Shown here in pieces: positions 1 to 8,185 of a DNA stretch of 64,000 nt; the first letter of the stretch is position 1; each line of letters starts with the position of its first letter. The notes below the pieces were generated by a model. The model ran no database searches, was not told where the DNA came from, and was given only the letters and a program-made list of their open reading frames with translations. Source of the DNA: Halorussus pelagicus. Lineage in GTDB: Archaea > Halobacteriota > Halobacteria > Halobacteriales > Haladaptataceae. A program made the translations under genes and the position numbers. The stretch spans positions 2,728,001 through 2,792,000 of the forward strand of contig NZ_CP035119.1 of the NCBI RefSeq assembly GCF_004087835.1, written 5' to 3'.

Positions 1-2
1 CG

Positions 3-413
3 CAGGCCATCGAGTCGGCGTTCGCCCACGAGATGGAGGCGCTGAACCCCGAGCGCGACGTGCCCGCCGACGCCTCGACCGCCGCACGACCGGGCTTCCG
101 GCAGGGGTCGGAAGCGACGTGGGCGCTCGTCGGCCACTACTTCGAGAAGCAGGAGCAGTTCGATACGAGCAACGTCTTCGAGCGAACCAGAACCTTCCTC
201 GCCGACGAAACCGACCTCAACGCGGAGGCGGTCGTCGCCGACGCCGAGGAGAAGGCTCACGACGACGCGGTGCAGGCCGACCTCGCGGCCGGGAAGGAGG
301 CGGGCGTCGGTCAGACGACTCCGACCGTATTCCTGTTCCGGGGCGACGAATTCCGGACGAGCGCGAGGGGAAGCATCAGCTTTCAGGTCGTGAAGGCCGC
401 GCTCGGGGTGTGA
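3..413 (+). CDS. DsbA-family thiol-disulfide oxidoreductase-like protein, C-terminal part (cut by window edge)
   Basis: The reading frame is open from the first bases, so the N-terminus, with any CxxC active site, lies outside the window. The visible part has an alpha-helical insertion typical of DsbA/FrnE proteins, followed by a TPTVFLF segment. That segment matches the cis-proline loop and last beta strand of the thioredoxin fold. It is rich in Asp and Glu, as haloarchaeal proteins are. It ends 3 nt before the start of a membrane protein carrying its own CxxC, so the two are probably co-transcribed and may share a redox or metal-handling role (inference). The family is well supported; substrate and location cannot be judged without the N-terminus. 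Confidence 0.7.
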   Translation, partial: QAIESAFAHEMEALNPERDVPADASTAARPGFRQGSEATWALVGHYFEKQEQFDTSNVFERTRTFLADETDLNAEAVVADAEEKAHDDAVQADLAAGKEAGVGQTTPTVFLFRGDEFRTSARGSISFQVVKAALGV

Positions 414-416
414 CTC

Positions 417-1043
417 GTGAGCCTCGCAAATCTCTGGCGGCTCCGCCCGCGTCTGCCGACCCGCACTGACGACTGGCGACTGATGGGTCGGACCGCGCGC
501 CTCGTGCTTGGGGGACCTGCCTACGCCGCGCTCGCCGTCGCCGCCGCGCTCGTCGCGCTCTCGGCGTTCGTCCTCGGGCAGAACCTCGCGCTGGCGGAGT
601 TCGCGCTGACCGCCCCCATCGGACTCGGCGACCGGACGACCATCCTGCTCGGTCTCTACCCCTTCCTCGGCACGAACTACGGGCCGGTCGCGGAGCTACT
701 GCTCGTCGCTATCGCCGCGCTCGCGGGCGTGGACGTGGCGATGGTCGTCTACCACTTCCGGGAACACGGGGTCGGACTGAGCGAGGGAGACGGCGCTGGC
801 GGCGGGGCCGCAGGCGGAAGCACGGTCGGTCTCGTCCTCGGCGCGCTCGGTGCTGGCTGTGCGGCCTGCGGGTCGGCGCTGTTGGCGGGCCTCCTCTCGC
901 TGTTCGGCGTCGCGGGCGCGGCGACCCTGCTTCCCTTCGACGGACTGGAGTTTTCGGTCCTCGCGCTGGTCGCGCTCGTGTTGTCCATCTACTGGGTTGC
1001 CGACGGGATGCGCGGCGGCGAGATTCGGGGCTGTCCGGTTTAA
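417..1043 (+). CDS. polytopic membrane protein with intramembrane CxxC
   Basis: A 208-residue hydrophobic protein with about four to five membrane segments. One segment holds GCAACGS, a CxxC pair flanked by small residues, and the protein ends with another Cys (GCPV). The proposed GTG start lies just after the stop of the thioredoxin-like gene. An in-frame ATG at 483 is an alternative that removes 22 residues. Pairing with a DsbA-like protein suggests electron transfer across the membrane or metal transport, but I do not recognise the family. Codon use and GC match the core genome, unlike the AT-rich DNA that begins right after it. Confidence 0.65.
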   Translation: MSLANLWRLRPRLPTRTDDWRLMGRTARLVLGGPAYAALAVAAALVALSAFVLGQNLALAEFALTAPIGLGDRTTILLGLYPFLGTNYGPVAELLLVAIAALAGVDVAMVVYHFREHGVGLSEGDGAGGGAAGGSTVGLVLGALGAGCAACGSALLAGLLSLFGVAGAATLLPFDGLEFSVLALVALVLSIYWVADGMRGGEIRGCPV

Positions 1044-1148
1044 GATACGAACTATGCATCGTGAAGTACATGCATCAATTGTATGGATTCAAATCTAATA
1101 TTGATGGTAGAAAGTTATTTGCCGGGATAGGAATTTATTATCTGATAA

Positions 1149-2041
1149 ATGTGTGAGACATCCTCCACTGGGGAAAGAACAATTGAAGAAAGCGGAGTTG
1201 CGATTGGCGAGCTAATCCCGAAGTTACTCCATCGAAAACAATGGATGTGTTGGACTTCAATTGAAAAAGGAACGGAAACAAGGAAAATTCCGGTTGATAC
1301 TGAGCGATATGAAAACCTAATTGGAACAACAAGTCTAATTGGAAAAGTTTCGCAGATGTTTGGGAGGCCAAAGAAGAATTGTATTCAGTTAATGGAGTTG
1401 GGTTTCCTCTTACAAAACACGACCCGTTTTGCGTATTGGACATAGATTTCTGTATTGATAAAGAAAGCCAGAAGGTGGAAAGCAGAGCTTGGGAACTGGT
1501 GAAGCAATTAGATTCCTATACAGAGATTTCTCCTAGTGGAAAAGGTCTACATGTCCTTTTAGAGGCACCCATCCCTGATTACGGCCTCTCAGATGACCAA
1601 AAAATAGAATTGTATGACAAAAGGAAGTTCATTACTTTTACTGGTAGGCATGTTTCTGAAACACCGACCGTAATTAAGAGACGTCCAGCCGAAGTAAGAG
1701 ATATTTATAAAGAGTGGATTTCAGAAGAAGATCATGATTTGGAAAAAACACCGGAAAAGAAGATAGGAGACATCAAAAGCGGTGAAATAGTGAACTTCAC
1801 AGGGCGTGTTACTAATGAAGATTATTTTAAATACGGAAAAATACGCCAAAGGGGTACACTTGAGGATGAAACCGGAGAGATTCAATTCGTTATCTGGCGA
1901 GATGTACATGGTCTAAAACTCGACCTCCTTGAGGAAGGAAATACGTATTTAATACAAGAGTCACGAGCATACGAGTATGAAGGGAAATTACAAACTGAGC
2001 TACATCTCTCTGAAAACGTGATTGAAACCGATGGGATCTGA
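1149..2041 (+). pseudogene. frameshifted NrS-1-type primase-like/OB-fold protein
   Basis: Two overlapping frames form one gene. Frame 3 (from ATG 1149) gives KQWMCWTSIEKG and KIPVD, the opening of the phage/plasmid primase-polymerase family that usually reads QWVCWR..KxPV. Near 1326-1332 the homology moves to frame 2 (SNWKSFADVWEAKEEL, then VNGVGFPLTKHDPF and CVLDIDF, with the Asp pair of the catalytic fold). It continues with SPSGKGLHVLL and FITFTGRHV, both typical of the family. One base seems to be missing. After the primase-like part, about residues 210-300 form an OB-fold/RPA-like domain (GEIVNFTGRV, TLEDETGEIQFVIWRD). The helicase half found in many relatives is absent. Low GC and basic composition mark it as foreign. 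A sequencing error or programmed shift is possible. Confidence 0.6.
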
Positions 2042-2052
2042 GAGTGTGAATG

Positions 2053-2081
2053 TATTTAAGAAATAAGGAAGAAACTTCCTT
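2053..2081 (+). promoter_or_regulatory. TATA box and adjacent inverted repeat before the SLATT-like gene
   Basis: TATTTAAG at 2053-2060 is centred about 29 nt before the ATG at 2085, the standard haloarchaeal leaderless arrangement. Between box and ATG lies a perfect 7-bp inverted repeat with a 3-nt loop (AAGGAAG-aaa-CTTCCTT, 2065-2081), covering the expected transcription start. This is where a repressor would bind. Operator function is inferred. Confidence 0.5.
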
Positions 2082-2084
2082 GAT

Positions 2085-2627
2085 ATGACCGAGGAAATAA
2101 TAGAGCCAGGTACGAGGAAGCAAATTTATAGTGAGTCTATTGATTTGAAGAATAACGAACTTTGGAATTTCAAACGGTACTACTTAGCTTCTACTGGTTT
2201 TAAGTGGATATCCAACATCGCAGAATGGACTACGGTGATATTTGGAGGAGTAATGACCTATGGGCTAACGAAAGGACAATTTGGACCAAATCTACTTGCT
2301 TCATTATCTATCGGATTGTTTGTGGTTTCACTGGGAACCGCAATCGGACGCCCTCGTTCTAAGTCAAAATCATACTATAATTCTGGTCAAAAGCATCAAG
2401 ATCTGTTTGATAAAGTGGACAGTTTCATCGAATTGGATGTGAAAAGGGAAGAAGCAGATATTCCCGAACTTCGAGATCAGCTTGAGCGTCTTGAGAAAAA
2501 GAGACGGCAACTAAATCGGGATACACCACAACTTAATGGGATTTGGTACTATTATCTAAGTTGGCGTAAAGATAAAATGTTTGAACAAGCATCTACTACT
2601 GAAAAAGAAGAGAAATACTTATCCTAA
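2085..2627 (+). CDS. SLATT-like two-TM protein
   Basis: A 180-residue protein with a polar N-terminal helix (about 1-40), two close membrane helices (about 45-60 and 70-90, AEWTTVIFGGVMTYGL and LLASLSIGLFVVSLGTAIG), then a charged helical tail with a coiled coil (IPELRDQLERLEKKRRQL). This layout is that of SLATT proteins, the membrane effectors predicted to form pores in nucleotide-signal defence systems. I see no SMODS/CD-NTase partner here, so the family call is moderate. It has its own TATA box and is AT-rich like the primase remnant upstream, so both probably arrived on one mobile segment. Confidence 0.5.
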   Translation: MTEEIIEPGTRKQIYSESIDLKNNELWNFKRYYLASTGFKWISNIAEWTTVIFGGVMTYGLTKGQFGPNLLASLSIGLFVVSLGTAIGRPRSKSKSYYNSGQKHQDLFDKVDSFIELDVKREEADIPELRDQLERLEKKRRQLNRDTPQLNGIWYYYLSWRKDKMFEQASTTEKEEKYLS

Positions 2628-2634
2628 AATCCTC

Positions 2635-3600
2635 CTATTGGAACTTCGGCAGAATCTCGTCCTCGTAGAGGTCAAAGAGCTTCTCTTGCTCCGGGCCGAT
2701 TTGGTGGACGTACACGTGGTCGTATCCCGCGTCCACGAACTCCTGCACGCTCTCGACGTGGGCCTGCGGGTCGGGGTCGGTCACGATGCTGTCGGTCTCG
2801 CGCACGTCCGCTTTCTCGACCATCTGGCAGGCCTGCTCGAAGAATTTCGGCGTGGCGAGTTCCGTGGCGAGTTGCCCCGGCAGGAGGCTGTTGGGCCAGT
2901 GTTCGTGAGCGATATCGACCGCCTCGTCCTCGCTGTCGGCGTAGCAGACCGTCAGTTGACTGAACTTCGGTCCGTCGCCGCCCTCCCGTTCGAACCTCTC
3001 GACCACGTCCTGCGGGCCGACCGACCAGAACCCGTCGCCGAGTTCCGCGGCCTTCCTCGCCGTCTGCTCGCCGTAGGCCGAGACGCAAATCGGCGGCGTC
3101 TCCTCGGGGAGCGTAAACAGTTTCGCGTTCTCGACGGTGTAGTGGTCGCCGTGATGGTTGACCATCTCGCCGGTCCAGAGTTTTCGAATCACGTCGATTG
3201 CCTCTTCGAGCATGTCGAGGCGGACGTGGTGGGGCGGCCAGTGGTCCCCGAGGACGTGTTCGTTCAGGTTCTCGCCCGTGCCGACGCCGAAGTAGAACTG
3301 CTGGTCGGAGGTCTCGAACATCGAGGCTACTGTCGCGGACGCCTGCGCGAGGATGGCCGGGTGGACGCGAACGATGGGACAGGTCACGCCGACGCCAACG
3401 TCTACGTCGTCGGTCGCCGCGGCGACCCCGCCGAGCGTGGACCAAGCGAACGGTGCGTGGCCCTGCTGGCGAATCCACGGGTGGAAGTGGTCCGAAATCG
3501 AGACGAAGTCGAACCCGACCTCCTCGGCACGGACCGCGTGGGTCACGAGGTCGGTCGGAGCGTGTTCCTCGCTGGAGAGCGTGTAACCGAACTCGACCAT
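2635..3600 (-). CDS. F420-dependent LLM-class oxidoreductase
   Basis: A 321-residue luciferase-like monooxygenase-fold (TIM barrel) protein beginning MVEFGYTLSSEEHAP. Family marks include FVSISDHFHPW near residue 35, YFGVGTGENLNEH near 100 (the GTGE glycine loop) and LPEETPPICVSAYG near 195. It resembles the TIGR03557 group, in which cofactor F420 carries the hydride. Haloarchaea make F420, which fits. The physiological substrate is unknown. It ends 7 nt from the converging SLATT-like gene, at the boundary of the AT-rich insert. Confidence 0.85.
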   Translation of the reverse strand: MVEFGYTLSSEEHAPTDLVTHAVRAEEVGFDFVSISDHFHPWIRQQGHAPFAWSTLGGVAAATDDVDVGVGVTCPIVRVHPAILAQASATVASMFETSDQQFYFGVGTGENLNEHVLGDHWPPHHVRLDMLEEAIDVIRKLWTGEMVNHHGDHYTVENAKLFTLPEETPPICVSAYGEQTARKAAELGDGFWSVGPQDVVERFEREGGDGPKFSQLTVCYADSEDEAVDIAHEHWPNSLLPGQLATELATPKFFEQACQMVEKADVRETDSIVTDPDPQAHVESVQEFVDAGYDHVYVHQIGPEQEKLFDLYEDEILPKFQ

Positions 3601-3717
3601 GGCTGTGGCACGGGAGATTGCGGTAAGGGGGTTGTGGCCATCCCGATACGCCGAAGTACGAACGCTCGCTGACCCACCGAAAGGTGTTTCAGACCGCTGT
3701 GTAATGGAATACTTGAC

Positions 3718-4173
3718 ATGAATGTCCCCGACGACTCTCCCGGACCTCCGAGGCTTCTGGCCAGATTCACTCCCGATAGCCGCCGATGGCGGCGTCGCGT
3801 CGCCGGACTGGCGACGATTGGGGCCGTACTTTCGCTTTACGCGATGTTCGCGGTCGTCTCCGGAGTGAAAAGCGGATTAACCTACACCCTGCTCGCGCTT
3901 CTGTTTGCTATCCTGTCTCTACTTCTCCCGGCAGTCGCAGTGACGACGATGTTCGCTCCCACCTCCGACCCGACTCGAAGCGACGCCTCTCGGGGCGAGA
4001 GTCCGGTGGAGACGCTGAAGCGCCGGTACGCCGCCGGAGAGATCGGACAGGACGAGTTCGACCGACGACTCGACGACCTCATCGAGGCGTCCTCCGACGC
4101 CCGCGACCGGCCGGACGCCGAGTCAGTCGAGCGCCGCGGGGCGCGCGACGCAGAACTCGACTCCGTGCAGTAG
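3718..4173 (+). CDS. two-TM protein with C-terminal SHOCT domain
   Basis: A 151-residue protein with a basic N-terminus, two membrane segments (about 30-50 and 55-80) and a cytosolic tail. The tail carries a SHOCT motif at about 98-125 (ETLKRRYAAGEIGQDEF, then RRLDDL), a short helical module thought to mediate oligomerisation. Such proteins are numerous in haloarchaea and mostly uncharacterised. The gene runs tail to tail with nuoCD, 7 nt apart. Confidence 0.8.
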   Translation: MNVPDDSPGPPRLLARFTPDSRRWRRRVAGLATIGAVLSLYAMFAVVSGVKSGLTYTLLALLFAILSLLLPAVAVTTMFAPTSDPTRSDASRGESPVETLKRRYAAGEIGQDEFDRRLDDLIEASSDARDRPDAESVERRGARDAELDSVQ

Positions 4174-4180
4174 TAGCGAA

Positions 4181-5860
4181 CTACCGGTCTACCGACCCCA
4201 ACACGATGTCGAGACTCCCGAGCGCCGCCACCAAGTCGGGCACGTACTCGCCCTCGGCCATCGCTTCGAGCGCGTGGAGGTTGTTGAAACACGGACTCCG
4301 AATCTTGAACCGCGCGGGCTGGTTGGTTCCGTCCGACCGGATGTAGATGCCCATCTCGCCCTTCGCGGCCTCGACGGCCCGATAAATCTCCGTATCGGCG
4401 TCGGGCTTGAGTGTCCGGGGGACGTTGCTCTGGATGGTGCGCTCGTCCTCCGGCCAGTCTTCGAGCAGGTTGACGCACTGGCCGATTATCTTGGCCGATT
4501 CCTCGACCTCTCGGAGTCGCACCATCAGGCGCGAGAAGTTATCTCCGTAGGGTTCCGTGACGACGTTCCAGTCGAGTTCGTCGTAGTAGCCGTAGGGGTC
4601 GTCGCGCCGCACGTCGTAATCGACGCCCGACCCGCGAGCGACCGGACCCGTACACCCGTAGTCTTTCGCGGTCTCGGCGTCGATGACGCCGGTACCGACG
4701 GTTCGCTTCTGGAAGATTTCGTTGTCGGTCAGCAGGTTGTGGTACTCCTCGACGTGTCGCGGGATGGTGTCGAGGAAATCCCGAATCTTGTTGAACCACT
4801 CCTCGCGGGGTTCCGGCAAGTCCCAGACGACGCCGCCCAACCGGAAGTAGTTGAACATCATGCGCTGGCCGGTCAGGTCCTCCAAGATGTTCTGGACGAT
4901 TTCTCGGTCCCGGATGGCGTACATGAACGTCGCTGTGAAGTCGCCGTACACGTCCAGCGCGAACGTACCAACCGCGAGCATGTGACCCTTGATGCGGGCG
5001 AACTCGACCGCCATCGTCCGGATTATCTGGGCGTACTCGGGCACCTCGATGTCGTTCAAGTCCTCCGCCACGCGGGCGTAGGCCCACTCGTTGGGCATGT
5101 TCGCGGTGTAGTCCCACCGGTCGGGATATGGCATTATCTGGTACCGGTAGTTGTTGCTCTGGCACATCTCCTCCTCGCAGCGGTGCAGGTAGCCGATGTC
5201 AGGTTCCACGTTCTCGACCTGCTCGCCGTCCAGCACCGTCTTCAGGTGGAGAACGCCGTGCGTCGCGGGGTGGTGCGGCCCGATGTTGAGGAACATCGTG
5301 TCCGACTCCGACTCGGTGCCCTTCCGACTCTCGGCGATGGGGTTGACGTGCGCCTGCAGGGCGACGACTTGTGGCTTGTCCTGATCGTAGTCGAGACTCA
5401 GCGGGTGGCCCTGCCACGTCTGGGGCAGAAGGATGCGTTTGAGGTCCGGATGGCCCTCGTAGTCGATACCGACCAAATCGTACGCTTCGCGCTCGTGCCA
5501 CTCCGCGGTCTTGTAGACTGACGCGGCGCTCTCGTTCCACGGGTCGTCCTTGCTGGTCGGCACGATGACGTTGACCTCTTGGGTCCGGTCGTCGTACTTC
5601 GTCAGGTGATAGATGCTCTCGTAGCGATCCTCGTACTCTTGGGCCGTGAGCAGCGAGAGGTGGTCGAATCCGGCCTCTCGCTTGAGCGTCCGGAGGACCG
5701 ACTCGACGGCGTCCGGGCGAACGACGAACCCCTCGGCGTTCAAATGCGTCTCGCGCCCGACGACGTGGTCGCCGAGCATCGCTTCGAGTTCGTCGTAATC
5801 GACGACCCTGCGCTGTTCGGTCGTCTCTACGTCGGGGTCGGTCTCGGGCGCGTCACTCAT
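4181..5860 (-). CDS. nuoCD: NADH-quinone oxidoreductase-type subunit C/D fusion (NuoCD)
   Basis: A 559-residue fusion. The N-terminal NuoC part (about 10-190) holds HEREAYDLVGIDYEGHPDL and RILLPQTWQGHPLSLDY. The C-terminal NuoD part (about 210-559) holds NIGPHHPATHGVLH, DIGYLHRCEEEM and GSGVDYDVRRDDPYGYYDEL. These subunits form the peripheral arm next to the quinone site of complex I; haloarchaeal complexes lack the usual NADH module. Start chosen at ATG 5860 (MSDAPETDPD), which fits the NuoC N-terminus better than the upstream in-frame GTG at 5968. No other nuo gene lies on either side, which is unusual because nuoA-N normally cluster. It may be a second copy or a broken-up operon. Confidence 0.9.
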   Translation of the reverse strand: MSDAPETDPDVETTEQRRVVDYDELEAMLGDHVVGRETHLNAEGFVVRPDAVESVLRTLKREAGFDHLSLLTAQEYEDRYESIYHLTKYDDRTQEVNVIVPTSKDDPWNESAASVYKTAEWHEREAYDLVGIDYEGHPDLKRILLPQTWQGHPLSLDYDQDKPQVVALQAHVNPIAESRKGTESESDTMFLNIGPHHPATHGVLHLKTVLDGEQVENVEPDIGYLHRCEEEMCQSNNYRYQIMPYPDRWDYTANMPNEWAYARVAEDLNDIEVPEYAQIIRTMAVEFARIKGHMLAVGTFALDVYGDFTATFMYAIRDREIVQNILEDLTGQRMMFNYFRLGGVVWDLPEPREEWFNKIRDFLDTIPRHVEEYHNLLTDNEIFQKRTVGTGVIDAETAKDYGCTGPVARGSGVDYDVRRDDPYGYYDELDWNVVTEPYGDNFSRLMVRLREVEESAKIIGQCVNLLEDWPEDERTIQSNVPRTLKPDADTEIYRAVEAAKGEMGIYIRSDGTNQPARFKIRSPCFNNLHALEAMAEGEYVPDLVAALGSLDIVLGSVDR

Positions 5861-6044
5861 CGCGCACCACCGCCGGTTTCGTCCCCACTCTTGGTAGTAT
5901 GTCGCGTGAACATTCCCGTTCCCCACGGAACCTCGGTCCCGAACGGCAATAGTGGTAACGTCTCTCACCGTTGTCGAGTCCGGCGAAAAAAGTCAGAGTC
6001 GCCCGAGTCAGCGAGCACTGCGACCGCTGGTGACGTTCGTCGTC

Positions 6045-6956
6045 CTATCGACCGCCGCGGCGCTGCGACGACTCGTCGCCGCGGCTCTGCTCGCTCCGTG
6101 TCCCGTGCTGTTCCTGTCCCCGCATCATGGTTTGCTGGACGGAACTGAACCCGCTCTCGGAACTCCCGCCGTACTGGTTCTGGCCCTGCTCTCCGCGGCC
6201 GGACTGGCCGCGCTGGCCGGAGTGCTCGTACCGACCGCTCTGCTGATGCCCAGCGTGCTGACCGGACTGGCCGCGCTGGACGGACTGCTGGCCAGTTTGC
6301 TGGCCGCCCAGTTCGTGGCTGGTGTACCGGCCGCCGCTTCCGCCGCGCTGGCTCCGTTGGTGAACGTCGCTCTGGCCCTGACGGCTCTGTCCTCGGCCCT
6401 GATTCTGTCCGACCTCGTGGCGCTGACTGCTCCGGTCTCGTCCACCCTGCTGGGACTGACCGCGGTTCTTTCCGTATCGCTTGCTCTGGGGACCTCCCTG
6501 CTTGCCCCGTTTGCTCTGCTGACTCCCCGACTGCTGATGTTGTCCGGACCGCTGGTGATGTCCCTGCTCCTGAACCTCGCGGCCACCCATCTGGTTCCGG
6601 CCGGTTCGGTTCTGACCGGTCTGCTCGTATCGGCCGCTCTGGCCCTGTTGGACTGACTGTCCGTGCTGGCCGCGCTGCTGGCGGTTGCTCCCGTATCGGT
6701 TGCTCTGCCGCGCGGACTGTTGATGCTGTTGGCCGGATTGTCCCTGCTGTCCGGACTGCTGCTGTTGGCTATACTGTTGCCCGGACTGCTGACGCTGGCC
6801 GAGTACGTTCCGCTCGCCGGACTGGCGTCGCCCGGACCGTCGGTCTCGCCCGCCCGCGGAGTAGCGTCGCCGTCGCGTGCCACCCTCGCTCTGCGAACTG
6901 CGGTCGTAGCTGCTCTCCTCGTTGCCTCTCCGCTGATTGCGATTTTCTCGTGACAT
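6045..6956 (-). CDS. basic Gln/Arg/Gly/Ser-rich low-complexity protein
   Basis: A 303-residue protein starting MSRENRNQRRGNEESS and made almost entirely of Q, S, G, R, with some Y, H and N. QSGQ and QSGRYEQ-like units recur throughout, and there are many Arg-Gly pairs. It has no predicted fold, membrane segment or signal peptide. It is strongly basic where the haloarchaeal proteome is acidic. The composition resembles prion-like/RGG-type disordered RNA-binding regions. Opposite-strand frames also cover this stretch, but they show only hydrophobic runs typical of a complement of Gln/Ser codons. Start chosen at ATG 6956; upstream in-frame starts to 7046 have ordinary composition and would overlap the hisC promoter. 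Function unknown. Confidence 0.6.
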   Translation of the reverse strand: MSRENRNQRRGNEESSYDRSSQSEGGTRRRRYSAGGRDRRSGRRQSGERNVLGQRQQSGQQYSQQQQSGQQGQSGQQHQQSARQSNRYGSNRQQRGQHGQSVQQGQSGRYEQTGQNRTGRNQMGGREVQEQGHHQRSGQHQQSGSQQSKRGKQGGPQSKRYGKNRGQSQQGGRDRSSQRHEVGQNQGRGQSRQGQSDVHQRSQRGGSGGRYTSHELGGQQTGQQSVQRGQSGQHAGHQQSGRYEHSGQRGQSGRGEQGQNQYGGSSESGFSSVQQTMMRGQEQHGTRSEQSRGDESSQRRGGR

Positions 6957-7080
6957 CGTGTCTCTCCCCACCGAAGGGACCACAGGACTTTCCTTATGCA
7001 TACTGGGCGGAGTCTGACAAAAATACTGGCGGGCGTCGGGGACCATCTTCCGACGGCGACGGGTCGCCGAAGGTGAGCAC

Positions 7081-7088
7081 GCTTAAGA
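7081..7088 (+). promoter_or_regulatory. TATA box for hisC
   Basis: GCTTAAGA centred 27-28 nt before the ATG at 7112, consistent with a leaderless transcript. Confidence 0.5.
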
Positions 7089-7111
7089 CGGGTCGCCCAC
7101 ACCTCTCTCAC

Positions 7112-8185
7112 ATGGAACCACGGGATCTCTCTTCGCACACCGTGTATCAGGCCGGACGGGGCATCGAGGAGGTCGCCCGCGACCTCGGGTTGGACCCCGA
7201 CGACCTCGTGAAACTCGCGTCGAACGAGAACCCGTTCGGCCCGAGTCCGGCCGCGGTCGAAGCCATTCGGGAGACGGCCGCGTCGGCTAGCTCCTACCCC
7301 AAGGCCTCTCACGCCGACCTCACGGAGAAACTGGCCGACGAGTGGAGTGTCACGCCCGACCAAATCTGGCTTGGAAACGGCGGCGACGGCGTGCTGGACT
7401 ACCTCGCCCGCGCGATGCTCGACCCCGGCGACGAGGTACTGGTACCCGAACCGGGCTTCGCCTACTACGGGATGAGCGCTCGCTTCCACCACGGCGAGGT
7501 CGCAAACTACCACCTCTCGAAAGATGACGACTTCGCGCTGAATAGCGAGACGGTCCTCGCCGAGTACGACGGCGAGCGCATCGTTCACCTCACGAGTCCG
7601 CACAACCCGACCGGGAAGCGATTCGAACTCGACGCAATCGAGGAAATCGCCGACGAGACGGGCGATGACACGCTCGTCCTCGTGGACGAGGCCTACGGCG
7701 AGTTCCACGACGGGCCGAGCGCGGTCGAACTCGTCAAGTCGCGCGACGACGTGGCCGTCCTCAGGACCTTCTCGAAGGTGTACGGATTGGCGGGCGTCCG
7801 CCTCGGTTATGGCGTTGTTCCCGAGGGGTGGGCCGACGCGTACGCCCGAGTGAACACGCCCTTCGCCGCGAGCGAAGTCGCCTGCAGGGCGGGACTCGCC
7901 GCGCTGGACGACGACGACCACGCCGAGAAGACCGTCGAGACCGCCGCGTGGGCGCGCGAACACCTCTACGAGCATCTGGACGCGCCGACGTGGGAGAGCC
8001 ACGCGAACTTCGTCCTCGCGGAAGTCGGCGACGCCGCTGGTGTCGCCGACGAACTCCAGCGTCAGGGCGTCATCGTCCGAGACTGCACGAGTTTCGGACT
8101 GCCCGAGTGCGTCCGCATCACCTGCGGGACGAGAGACGAGACGCGCCGTGCAGTCTCGGAACTCAACGAGGTGTTGTCGTCGTGA
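7112..8185 (+). CDS. hisC: histidinol-phosphate aminotransferase
   Basis: A 357-residue fold-type I PLP aminotransferase that converts imidazole-acetol phosphate and glutamate to histidinol phosphate. Marks in order: KLASNENPFGPSP near residue 33 (HisC signature), SPHNPTG near 155, LVDEAYGEF near 190 and the PLP-lysine region RTFSKVYGLAGVRLGYG near 217. Start at ATG 7112 (MEPRDLSSHTVYQAGRG) is set by the TATA box spacing and by family length. Its stop overlaps the GTG start of the kinase gene by 4 nt (GTGA), so hisC, the kinase and the CDP-alcohol transferase form one operon. Other his genes are not adjacent, although hisF lies at about 45 kb. Confidence 0.93.
   Translation: MEPRDLSSHTVYQAGRGIEEVARDLGLDPDDLVKLASNENPFGPSPAAVEAIRETAASASSYPKASHADLTEKLADEWSVTPDQIWLGNGGDGVLDYLARAMLDPGDEVLVPEPGFAYYGMSARFHHGEVANYHLSKDDDFALNSETVLAEYDGERIVHLTSPHNPTGKRFELDAIEEIADETGDDTLVLVDEAYGEFHDGPSAVELVKSRDDVAVLRTFSKVYGLAGVRLGYGVVPEGWADAYARVNTPFAASEVACRAGLAALDDDDHAEKTVETAAWAREHLYEHLDAPTWESHANFVLAEVGDAAGVADELQRQGVIVRDCTSFGLPECVRITCGTRDETRRAVSELNEVLSS

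Noticed and set aside
5861-5968. Upstream extension of nuoCD from GTG 5968
   Set aside because: No NuoC homology in the extra 36 residues; ATG 5860 fits the family.
5952-8002. Long reading frames on both strands opposite the Gln-rich gene and hisC
   Set aside because: They are antisense to genes with clear composition or homology; hydrophobic or Arg-rich runs are what complements of such codons give in GC-rich DNA.
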